From contig CAMLGC010000003.1 in the NCBI GenBank assembly GCA_946479505.1, positions 22,004-86,003 on the forward strand: DNA of 64,000 bases, given 5' to 3'. Position numbers and translations under genes: made by a program. The notes beneath the pieces are model-generated. The model did not search any database. It saw nothing but the letters and a program-made list of their open reading frames with translations, and was not told where the DNA came from. Positions 19,465 to 29,441 of the stretch are shown in pieces (the stretch's first letter is position 1; the number at the start of each line of letters is the position of its first letter). The stretch comes from an uncultured Sphingomonadaceae bacterium. GTDB lineage: Bacteria; Pseudomonadota; Alphaproteobacteria; Sphingomonadales; Sphingomonadaceae.

Positions 19465-20934
19465 TCAGCCGTTGGGGTCGGTCGCAATCGACGTGGGAAC
19501 CGGCCCGTCCTCGGTGGCCGAAAGCATCGAATCGCCTCCCAGCACGCGGTAGAGCGTGACGAGATTGGTCGCCTCGGCGAGCCGCGTCGCCACCAGCGAG
19601 CGCTGCGCACTGTAGAGCGAACGCTGCGCTGTGAGGCTCTGGAGGAAGGTGTCGATCCCGCCGCGATAGCGCGCGTCGGAAAGGCGGTAATTGTCGTCCG
19701 CCGCCGCGACCAGCCGCTCCTGCGCGGCGACCTGATCGGCGATCGTCCCGCGCCGCGCGAGCGCGTCCGAGACCTCGCGGAAGGCGATCTGGATCGCCTG
19801 CTCGTAGCCGGCGAGCGCGGCGTCGCGCTCCGCCTCGCTCTGGGCTACGCCCGCCCGGCCCGCGCCGGCACGGAAGATGGGGTAGCTGACGCTGGGGCTC
19901 ACCGACCAGTTGAACGCGCCGCCGGTGAAGAGCGAACTCAACGCCGTGCTGGCGACGCCGAGCAGCCCGGTGAGCGAGATGCGCGGGAACAGCGCCGCGC
20001 GCGCCGCGCCGATCTGCGCACTGGCCGAACGGAGCTGATATTCGGCCTGCACCACGTCCGGCCGGCGGAGCAGGATCGCCGAATCGAGGCCGGCCGGAAG
20101 CTCGTTCACGGTCGGCGCGGCGCGCTGGATCGATTCGGGCAGCAGCGCGGGATCGATCGGTGCGCCGACGAGGAGTTGCAGCGCATTGACGTCCTGCGCG
20201 AGCAGCGTCGTCTGTTCGGCAAGATCGGACTGCGCCTGTGCGAGGACGAGCTCGGCCTGGCGCAGATCGGTGCGCGGTGCGATGCCGCCCTCGAGCCGCG
20301 CGCGGGTGAGCTCGACGCTGCGCTGCGCGTTCGCGGCGGTATCCCCGGCGATCGCGAGCAGACTGTTGTCGGCGGCGTAGGTCAGCCAGGTGCTCGCAAT
20401 GTCGCCGACCAGCGTCAGCCGCGTCGCGCGCGCTGCCGCCTCGGTCGCGAAATACGTATCGAGCGCGGCATCGCTCAGCGAACGGACGCGGCCGAACAGG
20501 TCGATCTCGAACGCGTTCACGCCGATATCGGCCGAATAGCTCTCGTCCGGTCGCGAGAAATTGCCCGCGCCCGCGCCGTTCCCCGCTCCGTTGTCGCCGC
20601 CGCCGGTGAAGGTCGCGCCCGCGCTCGCATCGATCTCGGGCAGAATCTCGGCGCGCTGGATGTGATATTGCGCGCGTGCGCGGGCGATGTTGGCCGCCGC
20701 GATGCGGAGGTCGCGATTGTTGGCGAGCGCCTGCTCGATCAGCCGTTGGAGCCGCGGATCCTCGAAAATGTCCTGATAGGTGACGCTCGGCAGTGCGGCT
20801 TCCTGCTGGGCGAGATACGCGTCGCCGACCGGCCAGCTCGGCGGCACCGGAAGCGCGGGCCGATCGTAATGCGGCGCCATCGAGCAGGCGCCGAGCGAGA
20901 CGCAGGCGAGGAGGAGGGCGGCGCGGCGGATCAT
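19465..20934 (-). CDS. Efflux outer-membrane lipoprotein, NodT/OprM family
   Basis: 489 residues. It starts with a lipoprotein signal (LLACVSLGAC, Cys at residue 17) followed by the YDRPALPVPP linker typical of OprM/NodT channels, then two repeated helical OEP regions. It provides the outer-membrane exit duct for the RND pump encoded just upstream. The ATG overlaps the pump gene's TGA (ATGA), so it is the third gene of the operon. Confidence 0.93.
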   Translation of the reverse strand: MIRRAALLLACVSLGACSMAPHYDRPALPVPPSWPVGDAYLAQQEAALPSVTYQDIFEDPRLQRLIEQALANNRDLRIAAANIARARAQYHIQRAEILPEIDASAGATFTGGGDNGAGNGAGAGNFSRPDESYSADIGVNAFEIDLFGRVRSLSDAALDTYFATEAAARATRLTLVGDIASTWLTYAADNSLLAIAGDTAANAQRSVELTRARLEGGIAPRTDLRQAELVLAQAQSDLAEQTTLLAQDVNALQLLVGAPIDPALLPESIQRAAPTVNELPAGLDSAILLRRPDVVQAEYQLRSASAQIGAARAALFPRISLTGLLGVASTALSSLFTGGAFNWSVSPSVSYPIFRAGAGRAGVAQSEAERDAALAGYEQAIQIAFREVSDALARRGTIADQVAAQERLVAAADDNYRLSDARYRGGIDTFLQSLTAQRSLYSAQRSLVATRLAEATNLVTLYRVLGGDSMLSATEDGPVPTSIATDPNG

Positions 20935-23900
20935 GCGGCGGGCTCCGGCTCGGGCGCATCGGGAGAGGGCGGGGGCGTCTCGCCTTCGTCATGGTGATGC
21001 AGTTTGGCGAGTGTGTCGCGCGTCGTGCGGCGCACCAGCACGAAGAAGAGCGGGATGTAGAAGATCGCGAGGATCGTCGCGGTCAGCATGCCGCCGATCA
21101 CCGAGGTGCCGATCGCGATGCGGCTGTTCGCGCCCGCGCCGGTCGAGATGGCGAGCGGCAGCACGCCGAAGATGAAGGCGAAGCTCGTCATCAGGATCGG
21201 CCGCAGGCGGATGCGCGCCGCCTCGAGCGCGGCGTCGATCACGCGCTTGCCCTGCTTTTCCGCCTGCTCGGCGAACTCGATCATCAGGATCGCGTTCTTG
21301 GACGCCAGCCCCATCGTCGTCAGCAGGCCGATCTGCATATAGACATCGTTCTCCAGCCCTCTGAGCGTCACCGCGAACACCGCGCCGACCAGGCCCAGGG
21401 GAATGATGAGCAGCACCGCGACCGGAATCGTCCAGCTTTCATAGAGCGCCGCGAGGCACAGAAAGACGACGAGAAGCGACATGCCGTAGAGCAACGGCGC
21501 CTGACCCGACGAGATCTGCTCCTGGTACGAAAGCCCGCTCCACGCGACGCTGGTGCCGGGAAGTTTGCTCGCGAGCTCGGCAATCCGGTCCATCGCCTCG
21601 CCCGAGCTGGTGCCGGGTGCCGCCTGGCCCTGAATCTCGTACGAGGGCAGCCCCTGGAAACGCGACAGCGAGGTCGGCGCTTCCTGCCACGATGTCGTCG
21701 CGAATGAGGAGAACGGCGCCATCTCGCCGTTCTGGCTGCGGACATACCAGTAAGCGAGGTCGGACGGCTCGGAGCGATAGGGCGCGTCGCCCTGCACGAA
21801 CACGCGCTTGACGCGCCCGCGATCGATGAAGTCGTTGACGTAGCGCCCGCCCCACGCGGTCGAGAGCGTGGTGTTGACGTCGCCCTGACTGAGCCCGAGC
21901 ACCGCCAGCTTCTGCTGGTCGATATCGACGTGGACGGTCGGCACGTCGGGCAGTTCGGAGGCGCGTACGCCGACGAAATGCGGGTCCTCCATCGCCTGGC
22001 CGAGCAGCTTGTCGCGCGCGGCCTGGAACTTCTCGCGCGTCAGTCCGCCCGAATTCTGCAATTCGAGGGTGAAGCCGTTCGACTGGCCAAGTCCGCGGAT
22101 CGGCGGCGGCACCAGCGCGAAAACCTGCGCGTCGCGAAGGCCGCTGAGCGCGCCGGACATGCGGTTGGAGATCGCCTCGGCGCTGTTCTCGTGCCCCTCG
22201 CGCTCGGACCAGGGCGCGAGCGAGACGAAGCCGATACCGACATTCTCGCCGCCGCCGCCACCGCCGCCGAAGCCCGAGACGGTGAAGACATGGCCGACAT
22301 TGTCGCCCTCGTTCTGGAACAGATACTGCTCGATCGCCTTCTGTACCTCGAGCGAGCGCGGCTGCGTGGCACCGGGCGGCAGGCGGAACTGGACGATCGC
22401 GCCACCCTGGTCCTCGGTCGGCAGGAAGCTCGTCGGCAGGCGGAAGAACATGAGCGCCAGCACCGCGACGACGATCGCGTAGATGACGAGGAAGAGGAGC
22501 TTCTTCTCGACCGTGTAGCGGACCGCGCCCTGATATTTGTCGACCGTATAGTCGAAGCCGCGGTTGAACCGATCGCGCGCCCTCTCGCCCCATTGCCGCG
22601 CCTTGGGGAAGCGCCGGGCAACGAAGCCTTCGCGCTGATCCTGCTCGCGCTTGAGCAGGGTTGCGCACAGCGCCGGCGACAGGATCAGCGCGACGAGCAC
22701 CGACAGCACCATCGCCGACACGATCGTCAGCGAGAACTGGCGATAGATCACGCCGGTCGAGCCGCCGAAGAAGGCCATCGGCAGGAACACCGCCGACAGC
22801 ACGAGCGCGATCGCGATCAGCGCAACCTGAATTTCGTTCATCGACTGAACGGTCGCGTCGCGCGGGCTCATATCGGGATTTTCGTCCATCACCCGCTCGA
22901 CATTCTCGACGACGACGATCGCATCGTCGACGAGCAGGCCGATCGCGAGCACGAGCCCGAACAGCGTCAGCGAGTTGATCGAGAATCCCGCGACGGCGAA
23001 GATCGCGAAGGTGCCGAGCAGCACCACCGGCACGGCGATCGCGGGGATCAAGGTCGCGCGCCAGCTTTGCAGGAAGACGAAGATAACGAGGACGACGAGC
23101 ACGATCGCCTCGAACAAGGTCTTCACCACCTCCTCGATCGAAAGCTTGATGAAGTCGGTCGAATCGAACGGGAAGGCGATCTCGAGCCCCGGCGGGAAGT
23201 CTTGCGCGCGCTCGGTGATCGCGTCCTTGACGATCTCGGCGGTGGTGAGCGCGTCGGCGCCGGGCGCGAGATAGACGCCGATGCCGGCGCCAGGATGCCC
23301 GTCGACGCGGCTCAGGAAGGCATAGCTTTCGGAGCCGAGCTCGACGCGCGCGACGTCCGACAGGTGGACAGTCGCGCCGTTGGGATCGGTCTTGAGGATG
23401 ATGTTGCGGAATTGCTCGGGCGTCTGAAGTCGCGATTGCGCGGTGACGGTCGCGCTGATCATCTGGCCTTCGGGCGCCGGCTGCTGGCCGATTGCGCCCG
23501 CGGCGATCTCGGTATTCTGCGCCTGGATGGCGGCGATCACGTCGCCGGGCATCAGCGAGAACGAGCGCAGCTTATTCGGATCGAGCCAGATGCGCATCGC
23601 ATATTCGGCGCCGAACACGTTGGTCTCGCCGACGCCGGGCAGGCGCCCGATCTCATCGACCAGATTGGTGCTCAGATAGTCCGCAACATCGACGTTGGTG
23701 CGCGTGTCCGTCGTATCATAGACCGCCGCGATCAGCAGGAAGTCGGGGTTCGACTTGGTGACGGTCAGCCCCTGCTGCTGCACCTGCTGGGGCAGCCGGG
23801 GCAGCGCCTGCTGCACCTTGTTCTGCACCTGCACCTGCGCGATGTCGGGGTTGGTGCCCTTCTCGAACGTTGCCGAGATCGAGGCGCGGCCCGACGACGA

Positions 23901-24149
23901 CGAGCTCGAGCTGAAATAGAGCAGCCCGTCGATCCCGGTGAGCTGCTGCTCGATCACCTGCGTCACCGAATTCTGGAGCGTCTCGGCCGAGGCGCCCGGA
24001 TAGTGCGCGCGGATGTTGATCTGCGGCGGCGCGACGTCCGGATATTGTGCAATCGGCAGCGACATGATCGCGCCGACACCCACCAGCATCGTGATGATCG
24101 CGATGACCCAGGCGAAGATGGGCCGGTCGATGAAGATCCGCGACAGCAT
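20931..24149 (-). CDS. RND multidrug efflux transporter, AcrB/HAE1 type
   Basis: 1072 residues; inner-membrane proton-driven drug exporter. The N-terminus is MLSRIFIDRPIFAWVIAII. The proton-relay Asp pair is present in GLLVDDAIVVVENVER (TM4) and the relay Lys in GLASKNAILMIEFAEQAEKQ (TM10). The extra ~25 residues at the C-terminus are acidic and proline-rich. It starts 7 bases after the adaptor gene stop and overlaps the outer-membrane channel gene. Confidence 0.96.
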   Translation of the reverse strand: MLSRIFIDRPIFAWVIAIITMLVGVGAIMSLPIAQYPDVAPPQINIRAHYPGASAETLQNSVTQVIEQQLTGIDGLLYFSSSSSSSGRASISATFEKGTNPDIAQVQVQNKVQQALPRLPQQVQQQGLTVTKSNPDFLLIAAVYDTTDTRTNVDVADYLSTNLVDEIGRLPGVGETNVFGAEYAMRIWLDPNKLRSFSLMPGDVIAAIQAQNTEIAAGAIGQQPAPEGQMISATVTAQSRLQTPEQFRNIILKTDPNGATVHLSDVARVELGSESYAFLSRVDGHPGAGIGVYLAPGADALTTAEIVKDAITERAQDFPPGLEIAFPFDSTDFIKLSIEEVVKTLFEAIVLVVLVIFVFLQSWRATLIPAIAVPVVLLGTFAIFAVAGFSINSLTLFGLVLAIGLLVDDAIVVVENVERVMDENPDMSPRDATVQSMNEIQVALIAIALVLSAVFLPMAFFGGSTGVIYRQFSLTIVSAMVLSVLVALILSPALCATLLKREQDQREGFVARRFPKARQWGERARDRFNRGFDYTVDKYQGAVRYTVEKKLLFLVIYAIVVAVLALMFFRLPTSFLPTEDQGGAIVQFRLPPGATQPRSLEVQKAIEQYLFQNEGDNVGHVFTVSGFGGGGGGGENVGIGFVSLAPWSEREGHENSAEAISNRMSGALSGLRDAQVFALVPPPIRGLGQSNGFTLELQNSGGLTREKFQAARDKLLGQAMEDPHFVGVRASELPDVPTVHVDIDQQKLAVLGLSQGDVNTTLSTAWGGRYVNDFIDRGRVKRVFVQGDAPYRSEPSDLAYWYVRSQNGEMAPFSSFATTSWQEAPTSLSRFQGLPSYEIQGQAAPGTSSGEAMDRIAELASKLPGTSVAWSGLSYQEQISSGQAPLLYGMSLLVVFLCLAALYESWTIPVAVLLIIPLGLVGAVFAVTLRGLENDVYMQIGLLTTMGLASKNAILMIEFAEQAEKQGKRVIDAALEAARIRLRPILMTSFAFIFGVLPLAISTGAGANSRIAIGTSVIGGMLTATILAIFYIPLFFVLVRRTTRDTLAKLHHHDEGETPPPSPDAPEPEPAA

Positions 24150-24156
24150 CGGACGA

Positions 24157-25401
24157 TCAGCGCCCGTTCGCGGGGGCGCCGCCCTGCGCCTGCTGCTTCG
24201 GCGGCGGGCCGACCCGCTGCGGCCTGGAGGCGGGGACAGGCTTCACCGTCTGGCCGGGCCGCACCTTGGCGGTGCCCTGCGTGATGATTCTGTCGCCGGG
24301 CTTGAGCCCGTCGGTGACCACCCAATTCGCGCCCACCATGCGGTCGGCCTTGATCTTGCGCTGGACGGCCTTGTTGTCCGTGCCCACGACGAGCACGGTC
24401 GCATTGCCCTTGGGATCGCGCGTCACGGCCTGCGAGGGAACGAGGAAGGCCTGCGTGTCGATCGCCTGGGCGAAGCGGGCGCGAACGAACATGCCGGGAA
24501 GCAGCAGGCCCTCCGGGTTGGGAAAGCGCGCGCGCATCGTCACGGTGCCGGTATTGGGATCGACCACCACCTCGGAGAATTCGACGGTGCCGGTATAGCC
24601 GTAGTCGCTGCCGTCCTCGAGCGTGAGCCGCACCGTGGCCGAGGCCGGGACGACCCCGCCCTTGGCGAGCGCGCGCCGGAGCGCGAGCATGTCGCTGCTC
24701 GACCGCTGAATATCGACATAGATCGGATCGAGCTGCTGGATCGTGGTGAGCGGCTCGGTCTGGCTCGACGTCACCAGCGCGCCGACAGTGAAGCGCGAGC
24801 GGCCGATCCGGCCCGTGATCGGCGCGGGAACGGTGGTGTAGTTGAGATTGATGCGCGCGGTTTCGAGCGCCGCCCGCTGCTGCTCCACCGCCGCTGCCGC
24901 CTCGCGCGACTGGGCGAGCGCATCGGTATAATCCTGCTTGCTGACCGCCTCCATCTCGGCGAGCGGCTTGTACCGCTCGGCGCGGACCTTCGCGGCCTGC
25001 GCGGTCGCGCGCGCGCTCGCCAGATTGGCCTCGGCCTGGTTGACGCTCGCGCGATAGACGCTGGAATCGATCTGGTAGAGCGGATCGCCCTGGTGGACGA
25101 TCGAGCCTTCGGTGAAGGTGCGCCTGCGGATCAGCCCCGATACCTGCGGCCGTACCTCGGACGAGCGATAGGCTGCCGTCCGGCCCGCAAGCTCGGTGAT
25201 GACCGGCACGCGCGTCGCCTGGACCGTTACGACGCCCACCTCGGGGGTTTGGCTGCCGGGTCCGCCCGTGGCGGCCTCGTCATTCCCGCCGCAACCGGCG
25301 AGCGCCAGCAGCGCAGCCGCGATCGGCAGACTGCGCCCGACACGGCGGTGCGCCGCCCCGGCGAGCCGACGCGATCGGAAACGAGCGGAAATCGAGCGCA
25401 T
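24157..25401 (-). CDS. RND efflux periplasmic adaptor, AcrA family lipoprotein
   Basis: 414 residues from the ATG at 25401. The open frame runs further upstream, but this start gives an N-terminus of basic residues and a lipobox (LLALAGC) followed by GGNDEAATG. The remainder is a standard membrane-fusion protein: lipoyl half-motifs, a helical hairpin (about residues 110-185) and beta-barrel and membrane-proximal domains. The C-terminus is Pro/Gln/Gly-rich. It is first in the operon adaptor-pump-channel. No local regulator gene is adjacent; two inverted repeats lie in the upstream gap. Confidence 0.93.
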   Translation of the reverse strand: MRSISARFRSRRLAGAAHRRVGRSLPIAAALLALAGCGGNDEAATGGPGSQTPEVGVVTVQATRVPVITELAGRTAAYRSSEVRPQVSGLIRRRTFTEGSIVHQGDPLYQIDSSVYRASVNQAEANLASARATAQAAKVRAERYKPLAEMEAVSKQDYTDALAQSREAAAAVEQQRAALETARINLNYTTVPAPITGRIGRSRFTVGALVTSSQTEPLTTIQQLDPIYVDIQRSSSDMLALRRALAKGGVVPASATVRLTLEDGSDYGYTGTVEFSEVVVDPNTGTVTMRARFPNPEGLLLPGMFVRARFAQAIDTQAFLVPSQAVTRDPKGNATVLVVGTDNKAVQRKIKADRMVGANWVVTDGLKPGDRIITQGTAKVRPGQTVKPVPASRPQRVGPPPKQQAQGGAPANGR

Positions 25402-25492
25402 AAGGCGGGGGCAATCCTCGGAGTTCAAGACGGCACGCAACCGCCAGTCCCGGTCCCCTCCGTCATGAACACCATCGATAAGGTTCATGCAC

Positions 25493-25510
25493 GTTCCGGA
25501 TGCCCGGAAC
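25493..25510. promoter_or_regulatory. Operator-like palindrome upstream of the efflux operon
   Basis: Perfect inverted repeat GTTCCGG-ATGC-CCGGAAC, about 92 bases upstream of the adaptor start codon. Its size fits a dimeric repressor site (TetR or MarR type), but no regulator gene is adjacent and the binding protein is unknown. Confidence 0.4.
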
Positions 25511-25590
25511 TCCCGAATACTGGCGGGCGCTGATTGGGCCTCTCCAGCCGCGGCGTCAAGCCAATATGATGCAACGCAGCGACGACGCGC

Positions 25591-25622
25591 GATCATGAAT
25601 ACCGTTAATGATGAACATGATC
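25591..25622. promoter_or_regulatory. Second inverted repeat in the efflux upstream region
   Basis: GATCATG and CATGATC are perfect inverted copies separated by 18 bases, in the AT-richer part of the gap. This could be a bipartite operator. The spacing is long for a simple hairpin and there is no T-tract. Confidence 0.3.
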
Positions 25623-25768
25623 GAGAGGCGGGTCATCGGGGCAATTTCTGAACCCCCGCACTCCGGGCTGTTCGGCCAGGATTAAGGTGGGTATGGTATA
25701 GTAGGGGCAAGTGGCGACAGGATCATTCCAACACGCTTGATCGCGCATAAGGCTCCGTCCGTCGTGGC

Positions 25769-25793
25769 GGAACTGCCGCATAGCCGATAAGTT
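25769..25793 (+). promoter_or_regulatory. Possible EcfG (general stress response) promoter
   Basis: GGAAC followed after 17 bases by GTT, 43 bases upstream of the ATG at 25836. The alphaproteobacterial EcfG consensus is GGAAC with a 16-17 base spacer and cGTT; here the base before GTT is A, not C, so the match is imperfect. Confidence 0.35.
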
Positions 25794-25835
25794 TCTAAGC
25801 GCCACCCCGCGAAACAAAATCGAGGAGTCGATCGA

Positions 25836-26441
25836 ATGAAGTTTTCTGCTGCGCTGATCCTGGGTGCGTCTTTGCTCGCCGTATCGCCGGCATTGGCGCA
25901 GACCGCGCCGGGCCGCACCCCGATCGCAACCGCCAAGCCGGTTGCGGGCGCTACCATCTATGATCCCCAGGGCAACCTGGTCGGGACGATCGAAACCATG
26001 TCTGCCGAGGCGGTGGTCGTCAACACCGGCGCCAACAAGGTGGCGCTGCCGCCCGATTCGATCGGTTCGAACGACAAGGGCCTCGTCGTGTCGGTGACCA
26101 AGGCCGATCTCGACGCCGCGGCCGACCAGCAGCAGGCCGCCGCGAAGGCCCAGCTCCAGGCGATGCTGGTTGCCGGCACCGCCGTCAACAGCTCCGACGG
26201 GCAGCCGGTCGGCACGATCAAGATTGCCGACCCGCAATATGTCACCGTGACGACCTCGCAAGGGGTTGAAGTGAAGCTGCCGGCGAACGCCTTCACCACC
26301 GCCCCGACGGGTGGGCTGATGATCGCGATGACCGCAGCGAACTTCAACGCCGCGGTCGCGGGGTCAACCGCTGCACCTGCACCGACGGCGGACACTTCGG
26401 CCGATGCTACCGCCGCGACCGGCAACGGCGCGGTTCAGTAA
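25836..26441 (+). CDS. Periplasmic protein with two PRC-barrel-like repeats
   Basis: 201 residues with a clear signal peptide (MKFSAALILGASLLAVSPALA). The mature part contains two similar ~55-residue units. One has TIYDPQGNLVGTIETM...VALPPDSIGSNDKGLVVSVTKADLDAA; the other has AVNSSDGQPVGTIKIA...VKLPANAFTTAPTGGLMIAMTAANFNAA. Each resembles a PRC-barrel (GxxVGxI then a strand pair), so an internal duplication is likely. The tail is Ala/Thr-rich and disordered. Function unknown. It is monocistronic, with a possible EcfG promoter upstream and a strong terminator downstream. Confidence 0.85.
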   Translation: MKFSAALILGASLLAVSPALAQTAPGRTPIATAKPVAGATIYDPQGNLVGTIETMSAEAVVVNTGANKVALPPDSIGSNDKGLVVSVTKADLDAAADQQQAAAKAQLQAMLVAGTAVNSSDGQPVGTIKIADPQYVTVTTSQGVEVKLPANAFTTAPTGGLMIAMTAANFNAAVAGSTAAPAPTADTSADATAATGNGAVQ

Positions 26442-26461
26442 TCTGGCCTGGTCAGACGAAG

Positions 26462-26500
26462 CGGGCCGCCGAGCGAGTGCTCGGCGGCCCGTTTTCTTTT
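26462..26500 (+). terminator. Rho-independent terminator after the periplasmic-protein gene
   Basis: A 13-base perfect stem (26462-26474 with 26479-26491), loop GAGT, followed by TTTTCTTTT. It begins 20 bases after the stop at 26441. Read from the other strand it could also serve the convergent gene that ends at 26514. Confidence 0.93.
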
Positions 26501-26513
26501 CAGGTGCCCCGGC

Positions 26514-27113
26514 TTAGAATTTGCCGGCGACCAGCAACCGGCCCGGACCCAGTCGATCGAGCACCTGCGCGAGATCGTGCTCGGCAACGGCGAAGCAGCC
26601 TTCGCTGCGGCCGAGAACGCCGTGCTGGCGGATCATGTCGTCGCTGACGTACCAGGCGCCGTGGACCACGATCGCGCGTGAACGTGCGTTGCTGTTGGTC
26701 GATTCGAGGCCGTCGAGCCGCATCGAATGGCCGTGCGATCCGACATAATAATTGTCGGTGCGATAGGCGCCCTCGGACGTGCAATTCGAGCCGGATTCGT
26801 TGGAGAAACGGTGGAGGAAGCCGGTATGCGCCGGGTCCGATCCGCGGCCGTGCGCGACGAGCACGCTGGTGTGCGCCCGCTTGCGCATATCGACGAGGTG
26901 GAGCCGCGAAACCTTGGAGGCCGGCGAAAAATTGGCAAGGCCGACCACGTCGTCGTGCGAAATCGATCCGCGATGGCGGCGGAGCGCTGCCTCGGCATGG
27001 TCGAACAGGGTCGGACGGCCACCGGAAGCGATCGCCTTGGGGGCGGCGAGCGCGCCGGTCGCAACGGCGGCGGCGGCAAGAAAGCCGCGTCGGGTCAATG
27101 AGATATCGGTCAT
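26514..27113 (-). CDS. Murein L,D-transpeptidase catalytic-domain family protein (YkuD_2-like), Tat-exported
   Basis: 199 residues from the ATG at 27113, chosen because it places a twin-arginine signal (LTRRGFLAAAAVATGALA) at the N-terminus. In-frame ATG 27128 and TTG 27185 would only extend it. The C-terminal half shows the pattern of cysteine L,D-transpeptidase-like domains: IVVHGAWYVSDD with the His and GRSEGCFAV with the catalytic Cys in SxGC. A cell-wall cross-linking or modification role in the periplasm is inferred. It converges on the terminator at 26462-26500. Confidence 0.82.
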   Translation of the reverse strand: MTDISLTRRGFLAAAAVATGALAAPKAIASGGRPTLFDHAEAALRRHRGSISHDDVVGLANFSPASKVSRLHLVDMRKRAHTSVLVAHGRGSDPAHTGFLHRFSNESGSNCTSEGAYRTDNYYVGSHGHSMRLDGLESTNSNARSRAIVVHGAWYVSDDMIRQHGVLGRSEGCFAVAEHDLAQVLDRLGPGRLLVAGKF

Positions 27114-27298
27114 GGGAGTTCTGGACATAGGCGATGCGGATGAAGATGGCGACCGAAGGTTCCGCAGATCGTCGCGTTTAATCAACGATTTGCCGAAAAG
27201 TGTTCGGTCGCAAGGGTCAGCGATCGGTGCGCCCGCGGCCCTTTTGACAGGGACGCGCCGTTCTGGCTACCGCTGCGCGGCCTCATCAGGGAATTTCA

Positions 27299-28360
<1,062 letters not shown>

Positions 28361-28374
28361 GGCGGCGCGCGTCC

Positions 28375-28400
28375 GCCGGCCCGCCGCCACGCGGGCCGGC
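28375..28400. terminator. GC-rich hairpin between convergent genes
   Basis: Perfect 10-base inverted repeat GCCGGCCCGC / GCGGGCCGGC with a CGCCAC loop, between the stops at 28360 (+) and 28410 (-). No T-tract follows on either side, so it is at best a weak bidirectional terminator or a transcript-end stabiliser. Confidence 0.5.
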
Positions 28401-28409
28401 GATCCGCGT

Positions 28410-28925
28410 TCAGCTCGCCGAAACCACTCCGATCGTCATCGCGAGCGGCGCATCGCCGGGCGAAAGCGAGGCATTTTGCCGGGTCGCATTGTCGCGAAGT
28501 GTCGCCATCTGGCGATCGTAGTTCTGCCTGTCCTTGGCGAACAGGATCACCGCCCGGAAGTTCTGGTCGTGCGAAATGCCCGCGGGCAGCGGATGCATCG
28601 ACCGGATGCCTTTGACGGCACGGAGCGCGGCCCGGTCGAGGTCGCCATGGCCCGACGAATGCGCGAGCGCCACCGCGGTCGGCTTTCCGTTGTCGCTGCA
28701 CCGGAAATGGACGCTGACGACGCCTTGGTTGGGCTGCGGGCGCGTCCGCTGGTCGGGATAGCGCAGATGATGCCCCAGCGCGTTGGTCATGCGGGCGGAC
28801 CAACCGTCGAGCGCCAGCGCCTTTCCGGTCACGACGACCGGCGCCCTGGTCTGTTGCTGCGCCGCGAGCGCGGGTGCGAAGAGGGCCACCGCGCCGGCGG
28901 CCACGAGATAGTGCCGGACTTTCAT
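28410..28925 (-). CDS. Secreted protein with TonB C-terminal-like domain
   Basis: 171 residues from the ATG at 28925, preceded by GGGAG. A signal peptide (KVRHYLVAAGAVALFAPALAAQ) is followed by a domain with VVSVHFRCSDNGKPTAVALAHSSGHGDLDRAALRAVKGI, which resembles the TonB C-terminal fold (VxVxFxxxxxGxvxxxxvxxSSGxxxLDxAAlxav). It lacks the N-terminal membrane anchor and the proline spacer of an energy transducer, so it is a stand-alone periplasmic domain of unknown role. Confidence 0.8.
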   Translation of the reverse strand: MKVRHYLVAAGAVALFAPALAAQQQTRAPVVVTGKALALDGWSARMTNALGHHLRYPDQRTRPQPNQGVVSVHFRCSDNGKPTAVALAHSSGHGDLDRAALRAVKGIRSMHPLPAGISHDQNFRAVILFAKDRQNYDRQMATLRDNATRQNASLSPGDAPLAMTIGVVSAS

Positions 28926-29441
28926 TGCTCGATCTCCCACTAGCCATCGTCGCGAGGCGCGGTCGGATGTCCGCGAACCGCTCGCCGCATCATCACGCGT
29001 CGCGACCGGACGAAATCGAAGCCACCCGGCTATCGATCTCACTGCCCAGCTTAGTGCGAACGGAGCGACGCGCGACGGCGCTGCATCGGGCATCCCCGCT
29101 TTTGCTGCGGGCGGCCCCGCGCAGCACGAGAGGCGCGATTCTCCGGCCGAACGGCTGGCTCGGCAGGCTGCGCGCCGGGACGCGCCGAGTGCAGCGCCGC
29201 GCGTGTCGTTCGATCGCAAATACGTGCGGTTCGCAGCCGTTGGCGGCATCCGTGCGACGGCACGGCCGGCTGGCGACATTGGGGCGGCGGATGGCGCGGC
29301 GATCGGTCATTTGTCGGCGATGAACGCCCCGTCGCCGCGCCGGACGCCGCATACTCGGCTTCCGCGCTGCACCCTCGATTCGTGCAACCGCGCATCGGCG
29401 CAGGATTGCCGATTCTCCTTTTTGGACGCATTCTGGAAACC
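28926..29441. other. Intergenic region between divergent genes
   Basis: 516 bases between the TonB-domain gene (-) and the LytS-like kinase gene (+). Open frames exist on both strands, but their predicted proteins are Arg/Pro/Ala-rich with no recognisable domain and look like GC-driven shadows. I see no terminator, RNA gene or clear promoter motif; divergent promoters are expected here. Confidence 0.5.

Larger units (their letters stand above)
25402..25835. other. Divergent regulatory region between efflux operon and periplasmic-protein gene
   Basis: This 434-base gap lacks a convincing gene. It is locally AT-richer near 25560-25620 and carries two perfect 7-base inverted repeats and an EcfG-like promoter motif, listed separately. 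Both divergent promoters should lie here. Confidence 0.6.

Noticed and set aside
21930..24284. A 784-codon open frame opposite the RND pump gene
   Set aside because: Composition is Arg/Asp/His-rich without any family resemblance; the RND pump on the other strand is unambiguous.
28375..28400. Strong rho-independent terminator call for the 10-base hairpin
   Set aside because: The stem is strong but no T-tract follows on either strand, so only a low-confidence transcript-end hairpin is listed.
28874..29323. Possible small genes in the 28926-29441 gap
   Set aside because: Open frames on both strands overlap each other, lack ribosome sites and give Arg/Pro/Ala-rich products; no evidence for coding.
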